From contig VXAZ01006319.1 of the NCBI GenBank assembly GCA_013399875.1, forward strand, positions 93,471 through 157,470: a DNA stretch of 64,000 nucleotides, written 5' to 3'. The translations under genes and the position numbers were made by a program. The stretch is from Gymnorhina tibicen. Lineage: Eukaryota > Chordata > Aves > Passeriformes > Artamidae. Shown here one piece after another: positions 12,570-45,348 of the stretch. The stretch's first letter is position 1, and each line of letters starts with the position of its first letter. The notes beneath the pieces were generated by a model. It was not told where the DNA came from. It searched no databases and saw only the letters and a program-made list of their open reading frames with translations.

Positions 12570-13120
12570 ACACCTGGAGCCGTGCAGCACCATCACCGCG
12601 GCTCCCGCGCCGGTCCCCCGGCTCGGCGTTTACCGGCGGCCCCGCCAGTGCAAGGGAGGCACCGGCCGTGTCCGCCGGTCCCCCGCCCGCGGCCCCGCGC
12701 CCCCGCGCCCCGCGTACCTTCCGCGTGGCAGCTGGCGGAGCGGAGTGCGCCGTGCGGCCGGAAGAGGTACGGGAGGTACCGCGAGAAGCATTTCATCTTC
12801 CGCGCCGGGAGCGTGGGGAACCGCGCCGGACCGGGCTAAGACCCCGACCGATACCGGCGGGGAGAGCGGCACCCCCGGCCCGCGCGGAGCGGCGGGCGCT
12901 GCCGGGCGGGGAGGGCCGGTCCCCCCGCTGCTGGCGGAGCGGAGCGCNCGGCCGCCGGGAGCCGCCGTCGGGGCCGCGCAGGGCGCATCGGACCGGGAGC
13001 CCGTCCCGGAGCCAGCAGGGCCGGAGGGACGGACGCCTGTCCCGAAACTGCCGCACGCCCGCAGCCGAGCGAGCCGGCCTCGCACCGCACCAGCCTCGAG
13101 GAAGTTTCACCTCTTAGGTT
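12570..13120 (-). promoter_or_regulatory. PPP2R2B: CpG island: promoter and 5' UTR of PPP2R2B B-beta-2
   Basis: This is a dense run of CpG dinucleotides surrounding the B-beta-2 coding exon. The part from 12797 to about 13100 lies upstream of the start codon and should contain the 5' UTR and transcription start. I see no clear TATA box, as expected for a CpG island promoter. One base (12948) is undetermined (N). Long open frames here on both strands reflect the scarcity of AT-rich stop codons. Confidence 0.8.
12718..12796 (-). CDS. PPP2R2B: PPP2R2B first coding exon, B-beta-2 isoform N-terminus
   Basis: This exon encodes 26 residues plus one base. It starts MKCFSRYLPY, continues LFRPHGALRS and ends ASCHAE, before a donor GTACGC. 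As I remember it, the B-beta-2 splice form of the PP2A regulatory subunit PPP2R2B starts with nearly the same peptide, then runs into a shared exon encoding EADIIS. The trailing G would complete the Ala codon of that exon, so the phase fits. The start has A at -3 and an in-frame TAG at 12836-12838, 13 codons upstream. In mammals this tail directs PP2A to the outer mitochondrial membrane; that is family knowledge. The exon lies in a CpG island. The WD40 body and the B-beta-1 first exon are not in the window and must lie to the left. Confidence 0.93.
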
Positions 13121-16100
13121 CGCGCTAATCCGTTTTCTACAGTAGACTGCTAATAATCAATATATCAGAATAAGGCAAGATCTCTAAAACTTGTTTCCTT
13201 TTGGCAGTACTGAAATGTAGTTCAAAGCACTATGCTATGACAATGGCAGTCAGCAACATCATGTACTTCACATTTAACACTGAAATCAGTGTTTGAGCAG
13301 CTGAAAGATGTCCCAGGCCTCCCATCTATGCACAAGGGAGCTCATTCATTCACACAGTTGCTTTAGTTAAAGGATCCATTACACCCCTGGTTTTATCGGG
13401 ACAAGTAGCACGGACTGTGACACCATTCTCAAAGTTAAATGAAGCAACAAACAAGGAAAGAAAGAAATGAGGTGGTTTATGTAGGTCTGTTTGTGCAGCT
13501 TGTGTGTGGATAAGAGCACACAATTATTACAAAATTAATGCAGAATTATTGTTGGCAACATTAGAAGTATCATTTGAAAGCCAAAATGACAGTCCATTCT
13601 GCTGAAGGAGGTAGGCTTTACTACATTCAAAGATGCAGAGCACTGTAATAATAGTAACATCTCTTTTCACCTGACCATACACGACTGCATGCTTCCTAAT
13701 CACCAAAGAAACCACACTGTGCAAGTTCAGAATGCTTGGATGTTACCAAGAGTTCTGAAGGTCAAAAATACGTCATAAAGACTAGCATAATAGTAACAAG
13801 TTGTGGATAAACTTCTGATGAAGGTGAGGCATCTGTAATACTCAATTTATGACTTAATTCAGGTATACGTACATACATTAGTACCTATACACCTCTGCAT
13901 TCACATACCAATGCAAACCAGCACAAGAACCAAAGTCCATCCCACCTGTAACACTCTGAGCTTCCTCCTCAGTCATGGTCACGCTGTTTGTGCCTGTTCA
14001 GATTGAATGCACCAATGGTATCACCTTTTCATTACTAGTTTTACTGAATACAGCTTTTAAGTATTATCCATCAGCCTTTACTGCTCTGTGAGCCCAGATT
14101 ACCCCAAGAAAAAATCACAGGAGTCCTTTCCTGCCATCATGCCTCTGGATTCATCCACTAAGTCTCCATCCACTAAGTCTCCAATGGTAAAAAAATAAAA
14201 AAGCTTATAGCCCTCAGCTGATAAATGGTTACATTAAGAAAAGGAAAGAGAGCAAGAGAGGCAACCTAACATTTAATTAATCCTAAAGCAGCAAACAAGT
14301 ACTCCTGACCAGTTACAATGATCTGCAGATTCTACAGTAAAAGCTCAAAACACTGGTAAATAATTTTGAAAAACAAAAACAAAAACCAACAAAAAATCTC
14401 AGTAAAAAATATTTTGGCTTTAATTACTATGGTGGTGTTTTCCTCTAGAGATTTAATAAATTGTTAGATATTCTTCTGAGTGTTGTGCCCTGCTGTAGTC
14501 TCTAGAGATTACAGACTGAAACCCTCTTCTGCAAAGGCAGCGTAACAGAACTGCCACTGAAGCAGGACAGGTGACAGTGCTCCAGGCATTCCCAGAGCTG
14601 CATTCCCACCAGGAGAAGTCAGAGCTCGGCTGACAGAGGCCTGGGCCGACTCAGTCCTCTTAGTCTCATAAGACTGTGCTTTTAAAGAAGTCATCACACT
14701 TCACGGACCACAACAAAATAGAAGAAACGTGTCTGATAGCCCATCTCAGTTCCAGAATGGATTCTGTAAGGGTTATAGTGGGAGCAGCTGTCTCATAATT
14801 CCCTGAAAAACTCAGTAAATAACAGCTGAAAACCAAAAGAAAATCTATTTCAAAGGCTATTGATATGATTAAGCTATAATGCCTTCAAATGAATTCTTGG
14901 ATCAATAGCTAATTTAAGGGGCCCATCTCTTTCAGATGCGCAAGTACATAACAAGGGCAGAAGCCGAGGAGCATAGCTTAGCTCTGTTCCAGCAGCTCCC
15001 AACAGCACGCAAATCACCTCCCTGCACACCAGCTAGGCAAGATGTATGTGACAAGTTCTTTTTGGTCACAGCAACAAAAGGAAAAATAAACTTACCTTCT
15101 GTCACCCCAGTATCTATAGTTCCTTTTACTTGAGTGAAGCACCACAGCACATCCTGCATGAAGCTTCCAAATCCTGCCAGGAAAACACATTCAGAAAGAA
15201 GTTACAATCACATTGGTACATAGCTTGTCCTTTTTTAAATGAACATACATGTAAACACATGCACATACAATGTGAAATCTCTGCATGAAGAAAAATATCT
15301 GCTCACCTGGTGTCATACTTCCATGCAAAGTGCAAAGCTAACACTGCAAAGCTGAGAGCATCGTGCCTGCGTTATGAATCACCCGTCTGTTCTCTCTGTG
15401 CCATGGCAGGGCTGTTGGGAAGCGGAGCCATCGGAGTCAGTCCCCTCCACATCACTGGCAGCGGCACACCAGTCAGGAGGCCCTGTAGTCATGGTCTTTG
15501 TCACAGCCTCTCTCCATCAGAATACTAATGCTCCCAGTCATTTCCAGCACTGTTAAAGAGGGAGTGAAACAGGAAAAAAGAACTACTCCTACTGGCACAA
15601 GAAATTTTTTCCCATTTGTGGTCAGTGCAGTTGTGAACTGCTTGGCAATGAACCCAAGCAGCATGGAGCTGCTTTACAATACATTATAACACTTTCATCA
15701 AAGTCTGCCTGCAATCACAAGTGCCTTATAGCTGCTTTAAAGGATTACTACAGACATTTCTATTGCAAGGCATATTATTAAGCTGTAGTGCTTTCAACTG
15801 CATTTGCTGCTGCAGCAATACTCTGTGTTAAGACTCTCTGAGAGAAATTAGGATTTCATCTACCACTGCTCCTTGTTTTCTTGACAGGTCAGCAAAATTT
15901 CCCTTTCTGTAACACAGTTTTCACCGTTCCACAAAAAAATCCACTGCCTCAAAGGACAACTTGCTTCCTTTCATCCTACCTCACATTTTATCTCAAAGCA
16001 TTTCCAGGCATCAAGAAAGCAGGAAAACTGAGCCATGAGGAACAGTAAATGTTGTCTCACCTGTTTTACACGCAGGTGAAATGTGTAACAGAAAATGTGG

Positions 16101-19100
16101 GTATTTCACAGTCGGCAGGTGTGATACTGGGCTCAGTCTGGGGTTGTGCCATGGAGACTCAGACTTGTTACTTCTCTACAAAAGAAAAGGAAAACACGGG
16201 ATTGGGAGATTATGTTCAGTAGGGGATATGACCAAGCTATATGGACTATGCTGTAGCCTAGCTGAATGTGAGATTTCTGTCTGATTTTATTTAGGTTTTT
16301 GTATAATAATACAGGTATATATCACAAGTAATGTAATCATCCGGAATGCATAATAGACGTAAAGTCAAGAGTGAGCTTTATTGGATTATTCAAGCCAAAT
16401 AAAAGGGGAAGATGGAGCTGTAAGGATATGAAAGGGGGAGGGTGAGGATTAAATGCTGCATCCAGGCAATGGGGAGATGGCCATTTTCCAGAGGCTCTGT
16501 GGTGCTTCTTGCAGCTTGGGCAGAAGCTTCGATAAGAGTGACAGTAAGTCTAACATCTGGGCAATTTGCAGGGTTCTGTCTCAGATCTTCACTGTCATAA
16601 ACATTGCTGTTCAATATATTTTTTGCCCAACAGTCTCTGACAGGATTTGTTCCTGTCCTCACCACGGTGGTTCTCACACTGACACCAAGGGTGGTTTATT
16701 CTTGCTTTGCACTGGAAGTGCTGACAGTAGCAGACAGGGTTTCTTAGCCGTTGGTACCCCCAGACTTCCAGAGCATGAAAACTGCACTGTTACAGACACC
16801 AGGCTGGGGGAAAGCCTGTAGTAACCGAGCCCCCCTTTCATATGTTTGAGATGGGTGATTTAAAGAAAGTTGTCGTGGTTTCTAAGGTTTATTGCTAACT
16901 TAATTTCTGAAATTTCTCTCTGGACCGTGTAGACCTCACCTGTAATTTTTGGAGTTTTCTTTTAGCACACCAGTTCTTGCTTTCAGGATGGAAGTTCATT
17001 AACGAGTACTTGTCTTATGATGTTGATGTATAGGAAAATCTTGCCTGCAAGCTTGGTCTCTCTCACCAGCATGCAAACTAAAAGCCTTTTCATTCTAAGA
17101 ATTTGAAGAACTCTTTTAAAAATCAAATATGCCTGGGGAAAGGCTGCACATGGATATTGATTAGTTTTATCTGTACTGCATCCAGCCCTGGGACTGAACA
17201 AGTCCAAATGCTGTGGGAGAGCACCTGTTTGAGGTGCACATGACAGGCCTGGAATGCTGATGGGAGTGGATGATGTACACAGGGATCCTGTCCCAGTGGG
17301 AGAGATTATTATACATACTAGTGAAAAGGAGCGGGAGGAATACTTTTACATCGCAGCCACCTATTGACATGTTGTGTGACCATGAACCAGTGTTAACTAA
17401 TGAGCTCCACTTCACTGCAATGAAAACAGACACACAGAGAAGTTGTTAGTCACTGTTAACAACCCAGCTTGCTGGAGGAGGGCTGTCACAAACTCACTGT
17501 TGATTTGTGTGCACAAAGCTACGCATAAAGCATTTGTTTCTGTAGAAACTTACTTAAAACTTTACTTAACTTCATTTCCATATTATGATTTTCCCCTAGT
17601 TGTTTTTTGCGATGTAAATATTATGGAAAGGGTTTTAAAAAAATCAAAACAGTGACTTTTAGGTGGTTTTCATTGTGGCAAAAGAAGGAAAACACGTAAG
17701 TGAAGTGAGGTGGATTTCCTTTTATCTATCCATGTCAGAAAAGAGACTCTCCTTATTCCAGGTGTAAGTAGAGCTGGAGGAAGGGAATGTATGAAGCATA
17801 ACTCAGTGTGAAAAGAGGGCTGCAGTGAAGGGAAATCCCTTGGTATAGGAGGGAATGTGGAAAGCCTCCTCTGACCATATGTGATAGAGACTGGGACAAG
17901 GACTCTGCATTGCCAGTGGATTCACCTACCAGGAGCAGTACTGGAGAAGGAATATGAAGCTGTAGTTAATGCTACCATTAATATATAAAAGCTTTTATCC
18001 AATAGTCTCTCTGTAGAGCATGTCTTCCCTCTGGAGTCACTTTAGATTCTGAAGTCCTGTTTTGCCTTAAATTGTAGTGACCCCTAGCTGAGGAATCCTA
18101 GTGCTTCACATCCTGCAGCCAGGAAAAGACATTCCTCAGTGTGTTCTCTGAACTGGAGCTCAGACTGTACAGAAATCTTGCTGGGATTGGTGTGTTTAAA
18201 AATGCAGGCTCTGGGACACTGTGGTTTGCATTAGGAAAAGGATGTCCAAGGTATTGTCTGAAGCAGCCACCTCACAGCATATATCAGAGTGGGTGCAGGT
18301 GCCATTGTCTGTGCTGCATCAAGGGCTGGGGAAACTGTGAATGGGATAAGGCACCAGGGACAGATTTGCCCATCCAGAAAAAACTTGATCCCTGATCATG
18401 GGAGAGCCCATGCTACAGGAGGGGAGCCCTGGGTGGTCCACACCTCTGCACAGGCTGCAGTGAGTTTTAACCTCGATTAAATATGTATATCAATACCTAC
18501 ACTTTGGGACTGGCAGCCACCTGCAAAGCCTACAAGACCGTTCTAATTCAGTAGGAGCTGTGGGCAGTGTGTGAAGGTGAGCCCACTTTAATCACAGGAG
18601 ATGCCAGCAATGGGTATTGAAATCTAACACATTGCAAGGATACCATAATGTTAAAAGTTTACTGGAAGATTACAGCTGGTTATGGCTGCTCAGTGTAATT
18701 TCACTTCTTTTAAGACTTAAGGTTCCAGAAAATACATAGAATAAGTATAGCAAAACTTCTCTGTTTTTGTAAGCCATTGATAAAAATTAGTTTGATACTT
18801 GAACCAAAAGTATAGTTAGCTGAATAGTTAAAATTGTAAAAGCGAATAAAACTTTTAAAAATTATTTTTTAATTCAGTGGCAGCCATTAGGGTCTTTGTC
18901 CCCTCCGACCTTTACACACCCCAGGGGTTTGCCTGGCGTGCCCAGGCCGGGGGAGAGGTGGAGTTCACGTGCTGGCGGAGTGTGTGGGTTGGTGGCAGGA
19001 GCCTCTTGGAGGCGAGGGTTCAGCCATGCTTCTTCTCCATTAGAAGGCACCAGAGATCCACCACAGCACTCCCATTTCTCGAGCCAGGAAAGCTGGAGGT

Positions 19101-20400
19101 GGCTGTTGCACATGACAGGTGACTTAGAGAGCCCACTTCACTTCCCTGAGTTTCTTATTCTAGTACGAGTGAAAAAAATTCCCCTACTTGGGACATGCCT
19201 CCTGCTTCTGAGCTGACACAGTAGAAAAGCTCCATTTCTTGAGAAAACTGGGGGAAATGTTCTACTGATTTTTTTTCTAAGTGTGCCCTCTTTCTATTGC
19301 AGACCAAAGCCCCAGCTCGAGGACACAAGGGTCTCTGTTTACCATGGAAAATTAATCCCTCTGCTGCACCAAGCAGAACGGTGTTTTCCCATTGCCCAGT
19401 GGGGAACAGAGTTGGCTGATTCACAGGAGCTGTTGCAGAAGAGCTGCCTTCTGTCCTCTCATTTGCTGTTTCTTTGGCCTACTCAGTAATTAGGCTTTAA
19501 TATTTTGTTTCTGCCAACATACAGAGATCCTGAAACTCTCTAGATGATCCAGAGAACAACTCTGGACTACTACTTTTGTAACATTTCCACTACTGATTCC
19601 ACTAATTTTACTGGGTTTGTCCTGGATTCTAGCTTTTGTTGGAAATAAAATCTGAAGAATAATGTTTAGAAGAGAATTCTAATTACTTAAGGTAAAAATT
19701 TTCAAACTTCATTTAAATCATTCATGTGAAAGGTGAAATAGAAAGGATTCTCAATCCAGCAAATTTTAGTCTATTAGGGAAAAGCTGCTTTGGACATGCA
19801 GAAGACCACAGGTAGATCCTCTGAAAGGTAAAGTTTGACCTTGGGCTGGGAAGGAAGTCTTGGGCATCCCCTGATGCTGGAGCTGTAGATAAATCACTAA
19901 CCATTCCCTGCAGCATGAACACCTTATCCCGCCCACCACAGATGGTTTACTTTAAACCACTTTGTTACTTGACTTCCATGTGGTAACTGCTGGATCCCCA
20001 TCCTTGCTGTAGGGCTGTGCAGGTCGTCTCCTAGGACAGGAGCTGGTGTCCTGACACAGAGCTCACCTGCCCCCAGAGCCCTTGTACGTGTCCTCACCTC
20101 AGAGCTGGGTGTTGAGGACAGATGTCCCCTGGCCCAGCCTAGCTCTGCAGGAATCCAGCCTCTTTCTCCCCCTGCAGCCCATGGGTCTATATTTCAGACA
20201 ATCTGAATTGGTTTTGATAGTTTTAGGGGAGCCCCAGCTGTGTTTCAGCTTACTGGTTCTTCTCCAAGTAATACACGAATATGGCTAAAATTGGGTAATT
20301 GCTCTAAATTCTGCATGCCCTGGGAGTCTGAGCCTGCTCCTGGCACTCAGGAATGAGAGGAGAAAAGCCAGTGTCCGAAGAGTATGGACACTGGGGTGGG
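13121..20400. other. PPP2R2B-STK32A intergenic region, no gene recognised
   Basis: This is about 7.3 kb of mostly AT-rich sequence between the two divergent promoters. Apart from a 15-bp tandem duplication near 14.15 kb and a modestly GC-rich patch at 18.9-19.1 kb, I see no repeats, exons or RNA genes. The small open frames have no splice context or recognisable domain. The interval may hold control elements for either gene. Confidence 0.6.
14152..14181. repeat. 15-bp direct duplication
   Basis: The 15-mer catccactaagtctc is repeated twice back to back without mismatches (14152-14166 and 14167-14181). Confidence 0.9.
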
Positions 20401-20429
20401 CAATGAGGTGTCTCTCTTCTTATGGGATC

Positions 20430-21270
20430 CTTTCAGTGGGAATGCGAACGGGCAGGGGAGGCAGCGTGACCCCGGCACTTGGCCAAGATCAGAGTGACCG
20501 AGGCTGGGCTCCGACGGGATCCCCCGATATGACCTGTCCCCCGAGGCGGGGCTGTATGTACCCGGGTACGGAAAGCAGAGCCTGTATTCCCCTTCCAAAA
20601 ACAACAGAAGTCACGGCACGAGCCTTGCAGAAGAGAAAGGATAACCCCGCAGCGAGGGGCGGCGGAGGGGCTCGGGCGGTGGGGCCATCAGAGGGACTGT
20701 CGCTCCTCGCCGCAGGGCGGGGACAGGGACAGCTTCCTGACGGCGCGGCGGCCCCGGGGGCGGCGGCGCGTCCGTGGCGCGGCCCCACGCGAGTGTCGCT
20801 CGCGGTGCCGCAGGCTCCTCCCGCCGCCAGCGGGGGCCCGGCCGGGACCCTGCGGGCGGGGCTGCCCCGGTTCCTCGGCTCCTCCGCTCCCGGCTCCTCT
20901 CCTCCCGCAGGCTGGTGCTGCTCGGTCCCGCCGCGGCCCCTGCGCTCCGCTCCCCCCAGGTAGGCACCTCCCCGGTTGCGCTCCCCGGACCGGGCTCTGA
21001 TCCGCTGTCCCCGTGGCGGGGCTGGGCGGGGGGGCGAGGTTGCTCGCTGCTGGCGGCGGCTCGGGACATGCGGGGTTCGCCGGCGGCAGCTCCGCCGCTG
21101 CCCGCAGCGTGTTTGGGCTGGGGGTCGCGCTGCCGGGGGCCTGGCTGCGGCGAGGAGAACCGCAGAAAACACCCATAGCTCCGTAGGAGACGCCCAGTGC
21201 ACTGATGGTGAAATTCCGGGCACCTGCTCTCGTCCTTCCCGAACGCCGTTGTGGCTGCGGGGGAGTTCAG
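20430..21270 (+). promoter_or_regulatory. STK32A: CpG island: probable STK32A promoter
   Basis: This is a dense CpG island about 2.4 kb upstream of the STK32A start codon. It is the only strong island between PPP2R2B and STK32A, so it is the likely STK32A promoter. A splice-donor-like CAG|GTAGGC at 20959/20960 could end a non-coding first exon. The preceding run of C also resembles an acceptor, so that exon boundary is uncertain. No TATA box is evident. Confidence 0.65.
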
Positions 21271-23524
21271 GGTCTTCGTTAGTTCCTCTGGGACCAAAGC
21301 TCAGGGTGATGTCCCTCCGGGCTGTGTCACCGCCCAGTCCCAGCTCCTCGGCGGAGCCACAGCTTCTCCCCGAGCAGCGCTCGGGTAGTGAAGAGGTGGT
21401 GAGAGAAATTGTCTGTGAACCCTTGGAGGTAGCCGTCCCCTTCCAGGGTTTCGGCAGTCCCCATCAGGGATGACTGTAACGGTGCGGCTGCTGCCCATCC
21501 TTCGGGTGGACCTCCAGCCCCTCCTCAGTCCCCCTGCGCTCCCGTCCCCCTCAGAGTCCTCCCTCCTGCTCGCGGTGCGAGTGCAAACCACGCAGGTGGC
21601 TGCATTCCTCTGTTTTGCTTTGGGTGTTCGTTCATCTGTGGGGACTAAGGCGTGCTCGGCCGTGTGCAGGTGTGCTGCGGGCTGCGGGGCTGCGAGCCGC
21701 GGGGCTGCGAGCCGGGATTGCCCAGCAGCTGCCTTCACGCCTGTAAAATTCCCGCTGTGACTGATGAGGCCCCGGGAGCACTGCGGAGTGGAGCTGCTGC
21801 CACGCTGCTGATGGAACGAGGGTCCGACTGAGCATGATGTTAGCATGAAAGCACTAGCAGACTTGGCCTGAGGAAAAGTAATGATTTTAATAGTTTTGTG
21901 ACTTTGCAGCATGAAACAGTGAAAGATTTAGCGTTACCATACCCCGGCTACACTTTGTAAAGGTGCAAATCCTTGTAATTATTACTCAGGCTAGCTTAAC
22001 TTCAAGGAGTATCTTGCACTCCTTGTATGTATTCCTCAGAGCTTGTATGTATTGACGTATTTTCAAAAACTAATTTGGCTCCAAACTACTGTGCAAGGAA
22101 GTTTCCTTGGGAACCTGTGATATGGGTACCTGATTTACGGCTGTTGCATCTGAAGGTTTTTTTTCCTCTGAAGAGTAAGTTTTGGGGCTCAAAAAGAGGT
22201 ACTGCTGTGGCTTTGTTTGAGACTGAAGGCTCAATCTGTTCCTTTCAGAAGCACTGATGGGAATTGTAAACATTTGCTGCTTCATTTGTTTTATTGCTGG
22301 ATCTTGTTTCAGTTCTGAGATGGGAAATTAAGATTTTATTTTGGTTAGCTGGAGAGAAGGAGCTGGGTGTGCTGGTGGGGTAAATCATAGTATCCCATGA
22401 CAGACCCAGTTCCCAGTAATTCTCTTTTTTCCAACATCCTTCTTAGGATTCCTCCCTTTTCTTCAGTAACAGTAATTTTGTTCAGTAACATAATTTTGTT
22501 AGTTTAAAGTAAAAAAGTGAAGTTAGTTAGTAGGCGTTTCCAGAGTGTAGATCTGAGAAAATGTTCAGCGAACATACGGATGCCCTGGAGAATGGTCTGG
22601 GCTGGACCCAGTCCAGATCTTGCTGCACTGTTATTCCCTCACTTTGTTCTTTTAGGGCTTTGTACTTCCAGCAAGGAATAAACTCGTGTGTCACAGGGAT
22701 GTCAGTATCAAAAACAAGCACATAAAGGTGCATTGCATGTGAATGCTTAAAAAATATAGTGGCTGCTGTACCCTACAGAGAGTGTCCAAGCTCTCTCAAG
22801 TGTCACTAAACTCTACAGAGTGCTACGCTTCAGTATTCCCATACATGTCAGGGGAGACTGGAAAATTCCTGTGCTCCCTGCTGATGAACAGACCTGTCCC
22901 TTTGCAGTGGGAGAGGAGAGCCAGTCACTGCAGCCAGCACCAAGCCAGAAATCAGGTTTGCTGTTTTGTTCATAGTTCATATCCAAAAAAAAATTCTGAA
23001 GAACCTGAGTGGAAACTATACCTTGATTTTACATCAAATCTTTTCATTAAAAATACCAGAATGGTATGATTTTGTCCCAAATGAAAGACTTGTGTAACTG
23101 CTTAAATCAAAAGTTTGACACCGTGAATTTCTTCTTCCATAGCTTTTGCCCTTCCACATGACCTCAGTAGTCAGAAGTGCCTTTTGGTTTTATCTAGCCA
23201 AATCAGTATGTCCATTTGTTTTGGATATTGACCTCACTACAATTAGTCACCCCTGAAGCTGCAAAATACGTGCTGGATGATACAGCAAACATGAGCCAGA
23301 TCCTTGGGTCTTCGGGTCTGCTGGTCTGTTTCTACCCTTCCTGCAGTGGGCAGCAGTCCTGATCTGTGGTGTTACTGGTTTCTCCGGTAAGCTCCATTAC
23401 AGTGTGCTTTTGCCTGACAGTCAGTCTTGTCCTCAGAGCAGTGAATCTCCAGTGAGATATTCGCAAGCTGTAAATGTTTCTTCATCCTGATTGATGATGA
23501 ACTTTTGCTTGCTGCCTTCTCCAG
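20960..23524 (+). other. STK32A: Probable STK32A intron in the 5' UTR
   Basis: The stretch runs from the donor-like site in the CpG island to the acceptor ttgctgccttctccag ending at 23524. The left part is GC-rich promoter flank. The right part is AT-rich, with nothing recognisable. Confidence 0.5.
21675..21715. repeat. GC-rich 14-bp imperfect tandem repeat
   Basis: Units of the form ggctgcgagccgcg recur about 2.5 times in the GC-rich flank of the STK32A island. The repeat produces Ala- and Pro-rich low-complexity peptides in overlapping open frames, one reason those frames are not accepted as genes. Confidence 0.7.
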
Positions 23525-23649
23525 GATGCATCAGCCGGACATTGCCAAGGTCTGGCAGGACTGACCCACAGCAGCACTGTACCAGAGGCTTCGAGTGTGG
23601 GAGCAGAACCCAGAGGAGTGGAAAGTGCTGAGCCTGGGCTGAGCACACC
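23525..23649 (+). other. STK32A: Probable STK32A 5' UTR part of the start-codon exon
   Basis: This segment lies between a good acceptor (pyrimidine tract, then AG at 23523-23524) and the start codon. It contains a TGA in frame with the start at 23629-23631, so translation in this frame cannot begin further upstream within the exon. Confidence 0.6.

Positions 23650-45348
<21,699 letters not shown>

Larger units (their letters stand above)
1..12717 (-). other. PPP2R2B: PPP2R2B intron 1 (5' portion), no other gene recognised
   Basis: Everything left of the B-beta-2 exon should be its first intron, because the next PPP2R2B coding exon is not found here. I looked for the B-beta-1 first exon and did not find it. 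The stretch holds moderately GC-rich sequence at 1.1-1.6 kb, AT-rich sequence at 1.8-3.3 kb, CpG-rich patches near 7.43-7.79 and 11.03-11.32 kb, an AT-rich block at 9.5-9.9 kb with homeodomain and octamer sites, and a degenerate tandem repeat near 10.5 kb. Open frames of 60-190 codons here show no family match I can recognise and no convincing splice context. Confidence 0.7.

Noticed and set aside
12418..13128. A 236-codon plus-strand frame and several minus-strand frames across the PPP2R2B CpG island
   Set aside because: They are Pro-, Arg- and Gly-rich products of GC-rich DNA, one runs antisense through the real coding exon, and none has a recognisable domain.
18877..19216. Short plus-strand frames in a GC-richer patch of the intergenic region
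   Set aside because: 81 and 106 codons, no domain recognised, no clear exon boundaries, and an AT-rich setting around them. Left as intergenic.
20489..21297. Minus-strand frames of 228-244 codons in the STK32A CpG island
   Set aside because: Low-complexity Arg/Pro/Ala composition typical of a GC-rich island where stop codons are rare. No domain and no splice support.
21301..21912. A 203-codon minus-strand frame
   Set aside because: Part of it is a 14-bp tandem repeat giving LAAPRLAAPQPAA-like peptide. No recognisable family.
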